Of a DNA stretch of 64,000 nt, positions 18,560 through 26,740 are shown piece by piece (positions within the stretch are counted from its first letter, which is position 1; each line of letters begins with the position of its first letter). The stretch is from Morococcus cerebrosus (GTDB lineage: Bacteria; Pseudomonadota; Gammaproteobacteria; Burkholderiales; Neisseriaceae): contig NZ_CP094242.1 of the NCBI RefSeq assembly GCF_022749515.1, positions 1,116,001 to 1,180,000 of the forward strand, read 5' to 3'. A program made the translations under genes and the position numbers. Under the pieces are notes generated by a model. It worked only from the letters and a program-made list of their open reading frames with translations. It was not told the DNA's origin and searched no databases.

Positions 18560-19291
18560 ATGCTGACCCTGTTGACCACACCGCCCGTCGCCCCGCAAAC
18601 CTTAGCCGCCCTGCAATCGCTTGGCATCCGCAGTATAGAAGAGCTGCGCGACACGGGTTCTGTCCAAGCCTTCCTGTTGCTCAAGGCCGCCGGACTGACC
18701 GTTACCCGCAGCACGCTTTGGCAACTCGAAGCCCTGTTGCTCGGTATCAAGCCGCAAGACCTGCCGCAAACACACAAAAACGCTTTGGAGCAAGCCGTCA
18801 AAAACCATCCGCCCGTCGCCGTTTTTCCCACGTCGTCTGAAATGGAAACCTTCATGCGCGCCGCCTTGTCGCAGGCAGAACAATCCGCCCGCATCGGCGA
18901 AATCCCCGTCGGCGCGGTCATCGTCTTCAACAACCAAATCATCGCCGCCGCCCACAACACCTGCGTCAGCGACCACGATATCAGCCGCCACGCCGAAATC
19001 CGCGCCCTTGCCGCCGCAGGTGCCGCCCTCCAAAACTACCGCCTCGACGGCTGCGACCTCTATATCACGCTCGAACCCTGCGCCATGTGCGCCTCCGCCA
19101 TCATCCAAGCCCGCGTCCGCCACGTCATCTACGGCGCGGCAGAACCCAAAACCGGCGCCGCGGGCAGCGTAGTCAATCTGTTTGCCAATCCGCTGCTGAA
19201 CAAACACACGGCAATCAAAGGCGGCATCTTGGAAGACGAATGCAAAGCCATTTTACAGGCGTTTTTTCAGACGAGGCGCAAACAGGGTTGA
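18560..19291 (+). CDS. tadA: TfoX C-terminal domain fused to tRNA-specific adenosine deaminase
   Basis: TadA deaminates A34 to inosine in tRNA-Arg(ACG). The deaminase part (about 94-243) has the zinc ligands HAE (144-146) and PCAMC (173-177), with Glu146 as proton shuttle. The first about 85 residues are extra: LQSLGIRSIEELRDTGSVQA and STLWQLEALLLGI match the helix-hairpin-like TfoX/Sxy C-terminal domain, known from a competence regulator. A start at Met95 would give a plain TadA, but the upstream coding is continuous, miaA ends 6 bp before the long start, and domain similarity is clear, so the long form is preferred. Confidence 0.88.
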   Translation: MLTLLTTPPVAPQTLAALQSLGIRSIEELRDTGSVQAFLLLKAAGLTVTRSTLWQLEALLLGIKPQDLPQTHKNALEQAVKNHPPVAVFPTSSEMETFMRAALSQAEQSARIGEIPVGAVIVFNNQIIAAAHNTCVSDHDISRHAEIRALAAAGAALQNYRLDGCDLYITLEPCAMCASAIIQARVRHVIYGAAEPKTGAAGSVVNLFANPLLNKHTAIKGGILEDECKAILQAFFQTRRKQG

Positions 19292-19307
19292 GAAAATCAA
19301 AAAGGTC

Positions 19308-20387
19308 CTTGGATTCGGATTTCAAGTGCAACACTAGGGTACCAGTGGTTGGAACAGATTTAAGAATAAAACACTTGGCGTTTCGTAGCCAAGTGTTTTT
19401 CTTGGCCGGTGGTTCAACTCATCTTGAACCCTGCGTATCTCCCGATCGCTGATGTTTCGGAAATCTGTCTGTTTGGGGAAATATTGCCGGATGAGTCCGT
19501 TGGTGTTCTCATTCAGCCCTTTCTCCCAAGAATGGTAAGGGCGGCAAAAATAGGTTTTCGCCTTCAAGGCTTTGGCTATTTTGGTGTGTTGGTAGAACTC
19601 TTTGCCGTTATCCATGGTGATGGTGTGGACTCTGGCTTTATATGCCTTTAATACCCTAATGGCCGCCCGGGCAGTGTCTTCGGCTTTTAAGTTCTTTAAT
19701 TTGCAGATGATGGTGTAGCGGGTAGTGCGTTCGACCAAGGTCAATAACGCGCTTTTCTGATTTTTGCCGACGATGGTGTCGGCCTCCCAATCGCCGATGC
19801 GGGTTTTCTGGTCGACGATAGCAGGTCGGTTTTCTATGCCGACGCGGTCGGGCACTTTGCCTCTGGTCCATGTGCTGCCGTAGCGTTTGCGGTAGGGTTT
19901 GCTGCATATTCTGAGATGTTGCCACAAAGTGCCGCCGTTGCTTTTGTCTTGGCGGAGGTAGCGGTAAACGGTGCTGTGATGGAGTGTGATCCCGTGGTGT
20001 TTATGCAGGTAGGCACATACTTGTTCGGGACTGAGTTTGCGGCGGATAAGGGTGTCGATGTGTTGAATCAGCTGCGAATCGAGTTTATAGGGTTTTCGCC
20101 GGTGCTGTTTGGTCAGCCGGCTTTGCCGTTGGGCTTTATCGGCGCTGTATTGCTGCCCTTGGATGCAGTACCGCTTGATTTCTCGGCTGATGGTGCTTTT
20201 GTGGCGGTTGAGCTGTTTGGCGATTTCGGCGATGGTGCAGTGGCGGGACAGGTATTGGATATGGTATCGTTCGTCTTGGGTCAGTTGTGTGTAGCCCATG
20301 GCAATCTTTCTTGCAGGAAAGGCCGTATGCTACCGCATACTGGCCTTTTTCTGTTATGGAAAGTTGCACTTCAAATGCGAATCCGCC
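19308..20387 (-). mobile_element. IS1655 copy 2 (IS30 family)
   Basis: 1080 bp with the same ends as copy 1, flanked by GTC duplications (19305-19307 and 20388-20390). Removing it restores AAAAAGGTCGTCTGAAAA. That DUS pairs with TTTTTTCAGACGA at the end of tadA, so the insertion broke the tadA terminator-like hairpin. Relative to the DUS it lies in the opposite orientation to copy 1. Confidence 0.93.
19334..20299 (-). CDS. IS1655 transposase (IS30 family)
   Basis: 321 residues and apparently intact: helix-turn-helix followed by the DDE domain (IGDWEADTIVG, ITMDNGKEF, SWEKGLNENTNG). It ends at the normal TAG (…FQPLVP). It differs from copy 1 by a handful of substitutions, for example MGYTQ at the start. 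Confidence 0.94.
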   Translation of the reverse strand: MGYTQLTQDERYHIQYLSRHCTIAEIAKQLNRHKSTISREIKRYCIQGQQYSADKAQRQSRLTKQHRRKPYKLDSQLIQHIDTLIRRKLSPEQVCAYLHKHHGITLHHSTVYRYLRQDKSNGGTLWQHLRICSKPYRKRYGSTWTRGKVPDRVGIENRPAIVDQKTRIGDWEADTIVGKNQKSALLTLVERTTRYTIICKLKNLKAEDTARAAIRVLKAYKARVHTITMDNGKEFYQHTKIAKALKAKTYFCRPYHSWEKGLNENTNGLIRQYFPKQTDFRNISDREIRRVQDELNHRPRKTLGYETPSVLFLNLFQPLVP

Positions 20388-20438
20388 GTCGTCTGAAAAC
20401 CACCCAAACCATCCCGCTCCTTACACCCGCTTTTAATC

Positions 20439-20447
20439 TGCTAAAAT
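20439..20447 (+). promoter_or_regulatory. Possible extended -10 promoter of mfd
   Basis: TGCTAAAAT lies about 70 bp before the mfd ATG and 50 bp after the end of IS1655 copy 2. Resembles the extended -10 elements before miaA and the Dyp peroxidase. No clear -35. Confidence 0.4.
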
Positions 20448-20516
20448 CCCGCTTTTACAAACCACCACGGCGGCCCGAAAAATTTTCCGGCTGCCGCAAG
20501 CCATTGTCCCTACGCC

Positions 20517-23500
20517 ATGAACTACCCTATCCCCAAACCCCGTGAAAAATCCCGTTGGCTCAATCTTTCGCAAGGCTCGCTGCCGCTGGCTTTGGCGCGT
20601 TATCTGCCGCATAAGCGGCTCAAAGTCGTGCTGACCCAAGATGCGGAACAGGCGTTGCGCCTTCAGACGGCATGGCGGTTTTTCCGTCCGCACGATACGG
20701 CGGTGTTCCTGCCAGACTGGGAAACGCTGCCTTACGAGCGTTTTTCGCCGCATCAGGATTTGGTGTCGGAGCGCTTGTCGGCGTTGTGGCAGATTAAGAG
20801 CGGCGCGGCGAACGTGTTGTTCGTGCCGGTTGCCACGGCGATGCAGAAGCTGCCGCCCGTGCCGTTTCTGGCGGGGCGCACGTTCTGGCTGAAAACGGGG
20901 CAGACTTTGGATATAGGCCGTCTGAAAACCGATTTGGTGGATGCGGGCTACAACCATGTTTCCCATGTTGTCGCGGCAGGCGAGTTTGCCGTGCGCGGCG
21001 GGATTGTCGATTTGTTTCCGATGGGCAGCGAAATGCCTTACCGCATCGATTTGTTCGACGATGAAATCGACAGCATCAAAACCTTTGACACCGACACGCA
21101 GCGCACCATCTCCCCCGTTTCCGAAATCCGACTGCTGCCGGCGCACGAATTTCCCACCGACAGCGAGGCGCAAAAGATTTTCCGCAGCCGCTTCCGCGAG
21201 GAAGTCGATGGCAATCCGAACGATGCCGCTGTGTACAAAGCCGTCAGCAACGGCCATTTCGGCGCGGGCGTGGAATATTATCTGCCGCTGTTTTTTGAAA
21301 ACGAGCTGGAAACGCTGTTTGACTATATCGGCGAAGATGCGCTGTTTGTCTCTTTGGGCGACGTTCACGCCGAGGCAAACCGCTTTTGGAGCGACGTCAA
21401 ATCACGTTATGTCATGGCGCAGGGCGACGAAACCTATCCGCCTTTGCTTCCACAGCATTTGTATCTCTCTGCCGATGTGTTCGCAGGCCGCCTGAAAAAC
21501 TACGGACAGGTGCTGCCCGATGTTTCCGGCAAGGAACACACCCTGCCCGACCTTGCCGTCAACCGCCAATCCGACGAGCCGTTGCAGGCATTGAAGGATT
21601 TTCAGACGACCTTTGACGGGCAGATTTTGCTGTGCGCCGAAAGTCTGGGACGGCGAGAAACCATGCTCGGCTTCTTGCAGCAAAATGGTTTGAAGGCCAA
21701 ACCTGTGTCCGACTGGCAGGGCTTTTTATCGGCGCACGAGCCGCTGATGATTACGGTTGCGCCGTTGGCATACGGGTTTAAACTGGGCGGGCTGCACTCT
21801 CCGAGCCAACAGCAACCTATTCCCGCCTCCGAGGGAGAAGGTTGGGAAGAAGGCAAAACGGTTACCGACAAAACCAAATTTTCCGTAGCTGCAACAAGCC
21901 CTCTCCCTAACCCTATCCCACAGGAGAGGGAACAAAGTGCCGCCGCCATTTCAGACGACCTGAAAACTGAAAGCAGCCTGCACCCCGTCGAAAATAGTCT
22001 GCACGAGCAAATCCGACAGCAACCTGCTCCCACCCCCGTGGGGGAGGGTTGGGGAGAGGGTAAAGCAGTTGCCGCTCAAAGCGCCATCGCCGTCATCACC
22101 GAATCCGAGCTCTACCAATACGTTGCCCGTTCGCGCGTCCACAACCACCGCAAAAAACACGCCGCCGTTTCAGACGGCCTGTTGCGCGACCTTGCCGAAA
22201 TCAACATCGGCGACCCCGTTGTGCACGAAGAACACGGCATCGGGCGGTATATGGGCTTGGTAACGATGGACTTGGGCGGCGAAACCAACGAAATGATGTT
22301 GCTCGAATACGCGGGCGAAGCGCAGCTTTATGTGCCTGTTTCGCAACTGCATTTAATCAGCCGCTACTCCGGTCAGGCGCATGAAAACGTCGCTCTGCAC
22401 AAGCTCGGCAGCGGCGCGTGGAACAAGGCGAAGCGCAAAGCCGCCGAAAAAGCGCGCGACACCGCCGCCGAGTTGCTCAATCTCTACGCCCAACGCGCCG
22501 CCCAATCGGGACACAAGTTTGAAATCAACGAGTTGGACTATCAGGCGTTTGCCGACGGCTTCGGCTACGAGGAAACCGAAGACCAAGCCGCCGCCATCGC
22601 CGCCGTGATTAAAGATTTGACGCAGGCGAAGCCGATGGACCGCCTTGTTTGTGGCGATGTCGGTTTCGGCAAAACCGAAGTCGCCCTACGCGCCGCGTTT
22701 GTGGCTGTGATGGGCGGCAAACAGGTCGCCGTACTCGCTCCGACTACACTTCTGGTCGAGCAGCACGCGCAAAATTTCGCCGACCGCTTCGCCGATTTCC
22801 CCGTGAAAGTTGCCAGCCTTTCGCGTTTCAACAACAGCAAAGCCACCAAAGCCGCGCTCGAAGGCATGGCGGACGGCACGGTCGATATCGTTATCGGCAC
22901 GCACAAATTGGTGCAGGACGACATCAAATTCAAAAACTTAGGTTTAGTGATTATCGATGAAGAACACCGTTTCGGCGTGCGCCAGAAAGAGCAGCTCAAA
23001 CTCCTGCGCGCCAATGTCGATATCCTCACCATGACCGCCACGCCGATTCCGCGCACCCTCAGCATGGCGCTCGAAGGCCTGCGCGACTTCTCGCTGATTA
23101 CCACCGCGCCCAGCCGCCGCCTCGCCGTCAAAACCTTTGTCAAACCGTTCAGCGAAGGCAGCGTGCGCGAAGCCGTGTTGCGCGAACTCAAACGTGGCGG
23201 GCAGGTATTTTTCCTGCACAATGAGGTGGATACCATCGAAAACATGCGCGAGCGGCTCGAAACCCTGCTGCCCGAAGCCCGCATCGGCGTGGCGCACGGA
23301 CAACTGCGCGAGCGCGAACTGGAACAAGTTATGCGCGACTTTTTGCAGCAAAGATTCAACGTGTTGCTCTGTTCCACCATCATCGAAACCGGTATCGACA
23401 TTCCCAACGCCAACACCATCATCATCAACCGCGCCGACAAATTCGGGCTTGCGCAACTGCACCAGCTTCGCGGGCGCGTCGGCCGCAGCCACCACCAAGC

Positions 23501-24212
23501 CTACGCCTACCTGCTCACACCCGAATACATCACCAAAGATGCAGAAAAACGCCTTGACGCCATCGCGGCGGCAGACGAACTCGGCGCAGGTTTCACCCTC
23601 GCCATGCAGGATTTGGAAATCCGCGGCGCAGGCGAAATCCTCGGCGAAGGACAATCCGGCGAAATGATACAGGTCGGCTTCACACTCTACACCGAAATGC
23701 TCAAACAAGCCGTGCGCGACCTCAAAAAAGGCCGCCAGCCCGACCTCGACGCACCGCTGGGCATCACCACCGAAATCAAACTGCACAGCCCCGCCCTGCT
23801 GCCCGAAAGCTATTGCCCCGACATCCACGAACGGCTCGTCCTCTACAAACGCCTCGCCGTCTGCGAAACCGTGCAGCAAATCAACGCGATACACGAAGAA
23901 CTCGTCGACCGCTTCGGCCTGCCCGAACAACCCGTTAAAACCCTCATCGAAAGCCACCACCTGCGGCTCGCCGCAAAAGAATTGGGCATAGACGCTATCG
24001 ACGCGACCAGCGAAGCCGTCACCGTTACCTTCGGCAAAAATCACCAAATCGACCCGACAGAAATCATCCTGCTGATTCAGAGCGATAGAAACTATCGGCT
24101 GGCAGGGGCGGATAAGTTGAGGTTTACGGCTCAGATGGAAGATGTGGAGATGAGAATTAAGACGGTGAAAAGTGTCTTGAAGACTTTGAAAGAAAGAGTG
24201 GTAGCAAATTAG
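20517..24212 (+). CDS. mfd: Transcription-repair coupling factor with an in-frame repeat-derived insert
   Basis: Mfd removes RNA polymerase stalled at DNA lesions and recruits UvrA. The 1231-residue protein has the UvrB-like N-terminal domains, the RNA-polymerase interaction domain (from about GDPVVHEEHGIGRYMGL, residue 565), and the translocase motor with GDVGFGKTEVALRAAF, DEEHRFGVRQKEQLK and TATPIPRTLSMAL. Residues of about 428-523 are a low-complexity, Pro/Gly/Glu-rich insert that sits between YGFKLG and AVITESELYQ, where E. coli Mfd has only a short connection. The insert looks like translated intergenic repeats. Start MNYPIPKPRE is the first ATG with consistent coding. Confidence 0.95.
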   Translation: MNYPIPKPREKSRWLNLSQGSLPLALARYLPHKRLKVVLTQDAEQALRLQTAWRFFRPHDTAVFLPDWETLPYERFSPHQDLVSERLSALWQIKSGAANVLFVPVATAMQKLPPVPFLAGRTFWLKTGQTLDIGRLKTDLVDAGYNHVSHVVAAGEFAVRGGIVDLFPMGSEMPYRIDLFDDEIDSIKTFDTDTQRTISPVSEIRLLPAHEFPTDSEAQKIFRSRFREEVDGNPNDAAVYKAVSNGHFGAGVEYYLPLFFENELETLFDYIGEDALFVSLGDVHAEANRFWSDVKSRYVMAQGDETYPPLLPQHLYLSADVFAGRLKNYGQVLPDVSGKEHTLPDLAVNRQSDEPLQALKDFQTTFDGQILLCAESLGRRETMLGFLQQNGLKAKPVSDWQGFLSAHEPLMITVAPLAYGFKLGGLHSPSQQQPIPASEGEGWEEGKTVTDKTKFSVAATSPLPNPIPQEREQSAAAISDDLKTESSLHPVENSLHEQIRQQPAPTPVGEGWGEGKAVAAQSAIAVITESELYQYVARSRVHNHRKKHAAVSDGLLRDLAEINIGDPVVHEEHGIGRYMGLVTMDLGGETNEMMLLEYAGEAQLYVPVSQLHLISRYSGQAHENVALHKLGSGAWNKAKRKAAEKARDTAAELLNLYAQRAAQSGHKFEINELDYQAFADGFGYEETEDQAAAIAAVIKDLTQAKPMDRLVCGDVGFGKTEVALRAAFVAVMGGKQVAVLAPTTLLVEQHAQNFADRFADFPVKVASLSRFNNSKATKAALEGMADGTVDIVIGTHKLVQDDIKFKNLGLVIIDEEHRFGVRQKEQLKLLRANVDILTMTATPIPRTLSMALEGLRDFSLITTAPSRRLAVKTFVKPFSEGSVREAVLRELKRGGQVFFLHNEVDTIENMRERLETLLPEARIGVAHGQLRERELEQVMRDFLQQRFNVLLCSTIIETGIDIPNANTIIINRADKFGLAQLHQLRGRVGRSHHQAYAYLLTPEYITKDAEKRLDAIAAADELGAGFTLAMQDLEIRGAGEILGEGQSGEMIQVGFTLYTEMLKQAVRDLKKGRQPDLDAPLGITTEIKLHSPALLPESYCPDIHERLVLYKRLAVCETVQQINAIHEELVDRFGLPEQPVKTLIESHHLRLAAKELGIDAIDATSEAVTVTFGKNHQIDPTEIILLIQSDRNYRLAGADKLRFTAQMEDVEMRIKTVKSVLKTLKERVVAN
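21801..22086. repeat. Repeat-like insert within mfd
   Basis: In-frame segment of about 285 bp. It includes CCCTCTCCCTAACCC near 21899 and its inverted counterpart GGGTTGGGGAGAGGG near 22050, plus a further GAAGGTTGGGAAGAAGG copy near 21837 and a DUS (TTCAGACGACCT, about 21949-21960). Palindromic CTCTCCC/GGGAGAG units of this sort are usually intergenic in Neisseria. Confidence 0.7.
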
Positions 24213-24227
24213 AGGCTGATTAACAAA

Positions 24228-24256
24228 AGGCCGTCTGAAAAATTTTCAGACGACCT
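24228..24256 (+). terminator. Inverted DUS pair after mfd
   Basis: AGGCCGTCTGAAAA pairs with TTTTCAGACGACCT. The two arms are from different dialects (AGGCC versus AGGTC), giving a G-T pair in the RNA stem. Confidence 0.65.
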
Positions 24257-24327
24257 GTAGCCCCAAATGTCGGCTACGGCTGCTGAAACTAAATCCTAAT
24301 TTTCATTTTTTTCTGGGAAAACAATCC

Positions 24328-25212
24328 ATGAAACCTTTAAAAAATACTGATGAAAAAATTAATAAATATTGTACTCTTATTTTTTATATTTTCTTAACTA
24401 TATTAGCTTGTATTGGTGCATTTTATGCTATTTTTGTGGCCTACGACTGGAAAATTGAAAAAAATGATTTTACAAATTGGCTTATTGCAGGAGGTACAAT
24501 CGCTTCTGCTTTTGGTTTGATATGGTTCAGCTATTTAACTTATAAAAATCAAAAAAATAATGAATTTTATAGTCTATTTAAGGTTCTATTAGAAGAAAAT
24601 AACAAACTACTAAAGGAAATAATAAGACCTGAAAATAATAACTCACAAATTTCAAATAAATATTATGACCTAGTAACTTTAAATAAACATATTATTGATT
24701 TATTTGAAAATATCTTCCTAAAAGATGAGTACAAGTTAAGAAACGAAGCTCAGTTCGAAATAAATTTCAAAGAAGAAGTTGTGAAAAAAATTGATTTACA
24801 TCATGAATTGAAACCGTACTTAATTATATTATTTAGAATTTTGAAACTAATTTCAACAAGTAACAAAATAAGTGATGATGACAAAAAAGAATATTACGGT
24901 CTAATTCGAGGATTAACACCACCAGACATTCAATTTCTTATTTTGTTTAACTCACTAGGTTATAGAGAACAAGAAAAACAACCAAACTATAAAGATTTAT
25001 TAATTGAATCGAGATTCTTTGAGCATTTACCAATAACTGAAAGCTGGTTAACTCGCGTTTACTTATCCGGTCTGAAAGTTGTAAAAGTTAAAAACCCTTT
25101 AAATGAAGAGGAGGTAAAAAACCTTGCCTCACCTCTTAAGAAATATATTTCATCTGGAAAAGTCATAGACCTACAAGCTTTTGGGCAAAGTATTTATTTG
25201 AAGCAGGACTGA
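24328..25212 (+). CDS. Membrane-anchored AbiC-like putative abortive-infection protein
   Basis: A 294-residue, Lys/Asn/Ile-rich protein encoded by AT-rich DNA. Two N-terminal membrane helices are visible (about 16-38 and 50-68), followed by a helical cytoplasmic domain. The segment YLIILFRILKLIS … YGLIRGLTPPDIQFLILFNSLGY … LIESRFFEHLP fits the putative phage abortive infection (AbiC-like) family, where the repeated pattern is Y-x-Y-hydrophobic-LK then an xxxLxxxELxLLFxNxL helix. The gene follows mfd and its terminator, alone. Family call by pattern; antiphage role is inferred and untested. Confidence 0.65.
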   Translation: MKPLKNTDEKINKYCTLIFYIFLTILACIGAFYAIFVAYDWKIEKNDFTNWLIAGGTIASAFGLIWFSYLTYKNQKNNEFYSLFKVLLEENNKLLKEIIRPENNNSQISNKYYDLVTLNKHIIDLFENIFLKDEYKLRNEAQFEINFKEEVVKKIDLHHELKPYLIILFRILKLISTSNKISDDDKKEYYGLIRGLTPPDIQFLILFNSLGYREQEKQPNYKDLLIESRFFEHLPITESWLTRVYLSGLKVVKVKNPLNEEEVKNLASPLKKYISSGKVIDLQAFGQSIYLKQD

Positions 25213-25475
25213 TTTTGGACAACCTTGTCTTACCCGTAATAAATTCAGCAAGCGTAGGTTGGGTTGGCAAACCCAACAAAAACCTGAATGTTGGGTCACG
25301 ATCCAATCTACATCTGCTTTAAGTGTAAATACAGAAGCAGTATAAAAAGGTCGTCTGAAAATACCAAAAATGTCAGATTCGAGTACCGAATCTACGGCTG
25401 CTTTAATGTACCTATCAATGTAATCCGTTTTAAGCCTAAGAGATTTATTGGGAAAAATATCCAACAGATCGTTCC
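25213..25475. other. Non-coding gap with short repeats
   Basis: About 260 bp. Contains a small palindrome-like stretch (TGGGTTGGCAAACCCA, near 25260) and repeat unit A (25323-25380). No convincing gene; short reading frames lack ribosome sites. Confidence 0.5.
25323..25380 (+). repeat. Direct repeat unit A
   Basis: 58 bp beginning GTGTAAATACAGAAGCAGTA and ending CTGAAAATACCAAAAATGTC plus AGATTC. It is nearly identical to unit B at 26516-26574 in the same orientation; the pair brackets the 25476-26297 gene. It contains a DUS. Confidence 0.8.
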
Positions 25476-26297
25476 TCAATGACTCAAATTAAAACGAAGC
25501 AGTTCGGCAGCCTCATGCTTAGGCTGTTCCAATATCGCCTGCAATGTATCGATTGTAAAACGGCACATCAAAGCCTGTTCATCAGCCGTATATTGCTTTA
25601 TTTCATCCTCATTGTCGTTATTGATTACCGCCAACTCCTGTTCACTATATTTCTTCCATAAAATCTGATTTACTTTATCTTGTGTTTGCGCTATTTCAGT
25701 TTCGTCCGGCATTTTTCGATGAATATCGGCAGATTGCAAAGCTCGTACTCTAGCTTGTTTTATAGAGGCGAAATAGGGCTTCATTTGCTTTGAAAAAAGC
25801 GAAATATCAGGAGCTAAATGAGGATACTCCAAATAAAAGCAGTTTACCGTGTCGTTTTCGTTCAGGAGTTTGGTACGCAACTGCATATCTTCCTGAAACA
25901 TAGCAATTAAGTTGTCATCATCTGCATAAGGCAATTTTCTTAACATGATGTCTATTGTTTCTGAGAGAAAAAAACGCATATCTTGTTCATGATTTTTTGA
26001 TTTCATAAAATCTTCGGCTTTCGCCACGATTTGGGCATAATCTTGCGGAAACTTGTCTTTGAATATTAAGAATATCATTCGGTTTCCTGGATCTTCCATC
26101 ATCAACTCCTCTGCTGTACGGGTCGAAAATAGAGCTTTGTCTGCGAGATGGTAAACAGGATTAATCCCAAGAAAAAGACAGAATAAAACAGGTATACCCA
26201 AAAATTTAGTCAGTCTGCTTTTACAATATTTTTTCACACAAATATAAGTTAACCACGCTGAAAATAATAAACAGAGTAAATAAAGAATAAGAGGCAT
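25476..26297 (-). CDS. Hypothetical membrane-anchored protein
   Basis: A 273-residue protein I do not recognise. The N-terminus has two hydrophobic helices (about 2-20 and 32-50, the second containing LGIPVLFCLFLGI), so it is probably a bitopic or hairpin inner-membrane protein. The remainder is charged, helical and Glu/Gln-rich (cytoplasmic or periplasmic side uncertain). Base composition is AT-richer than core genes. It lies on the minus strand between two copies of a 58-bp direct repeat. No catalytic motif is visible. Confidence 0.7.
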   Translation of the reverse strand: MPLILYLLCLLFSAWLTYICVKKYCKSRLTKFLGIPVLFCLFLGINPVYHLADKALFSTRTAEELMMEDPGNRMIFLIFKDKFPQDYAQIVAKAEDFMKSKNHEQDMRFFLSETIDIMLRKLPYADDDNLIAMFQEDMQLRTKLLNENDTVNCFYLEYPHLAPDISLFSKQMKPYFASIKQARVRALQSADIHRKMPDETEIAQTQDKVNQILWKKYSEQELAVINNDNEDEIKQYTADEQALMCRFTIDTLQAILEQPKHEAAELLRFNLSH

Positions 26298-26515
26298 CTC
26301 ATGTGTCCTTAATAAAAAACAAAATTTATATTTTTGGATGTTGAATGTGCGAATATCTAAATGTAATACCCAAACACAGTATAATAAAACTTTTAGATCG
26401 CATTTTATATTATACAGACTGCATTAAGAAATGCGTAACTTATATTAATTAGATATAGGTCATAGCAAGCCGTAGCCTGTATGAACCCCGCAGCTAGGTT
26501 GCGTAAAGGATTCAT
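26298..26515. other. AT-rich non-coding gap
   Basis: Upstream region of the minus-strand hypothetical gene and of the split lipoprotein gene. A TATAAT-like box (GTATAATAAAA) is near 26378. No gene seen. Confidence 0.4.
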
Positions 26516-26574
26516 GTGCAAATACAGAAGCAGTATAAAAAAGAGCGTCTGAAAATACCAAAACTGTCAGATTC
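26516..26574 (+). repeat. Direct repeat unit B
   Basis: 59 bp, GTGCAAATACAGAAGCAGTA through CAGATTC, nearly identical to unit A at 25323. The DUS of unit A is degenerate here (AGAGCGTCTGAA). It directly precedes the split lipoprotein gene. Confidence 0.8.
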
Positions 26575-26740
26575 AATAATCCACCCTACGGCTAATAAAT
26601 TGATCAGGAAATGATGATGAAAATTAAGGCAACCATACTGGGGATTACCGGCTTGATATTGTCCGGCTGCTTTTTCGCCAATGATGAAATTAAGTTGGAC
26701 GATATTGGGAATTTCAAAATTACTGTCAATGAAGCTGAGG

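Noticed and set aside
17465..18598. 377-residue minus-strand frame opposite miaA
   Set aside because: Antisense shadow of miaA, which has clear family motifs on the plus strand; the antisense translation matches nothing.
22944..24047. 367-residue minus-strand frame opposite mfd
   Set aside because: Phe/Gly/Val-rich antisense translation typical of shadow frames; mfd motor motifs lie on the plus strand.
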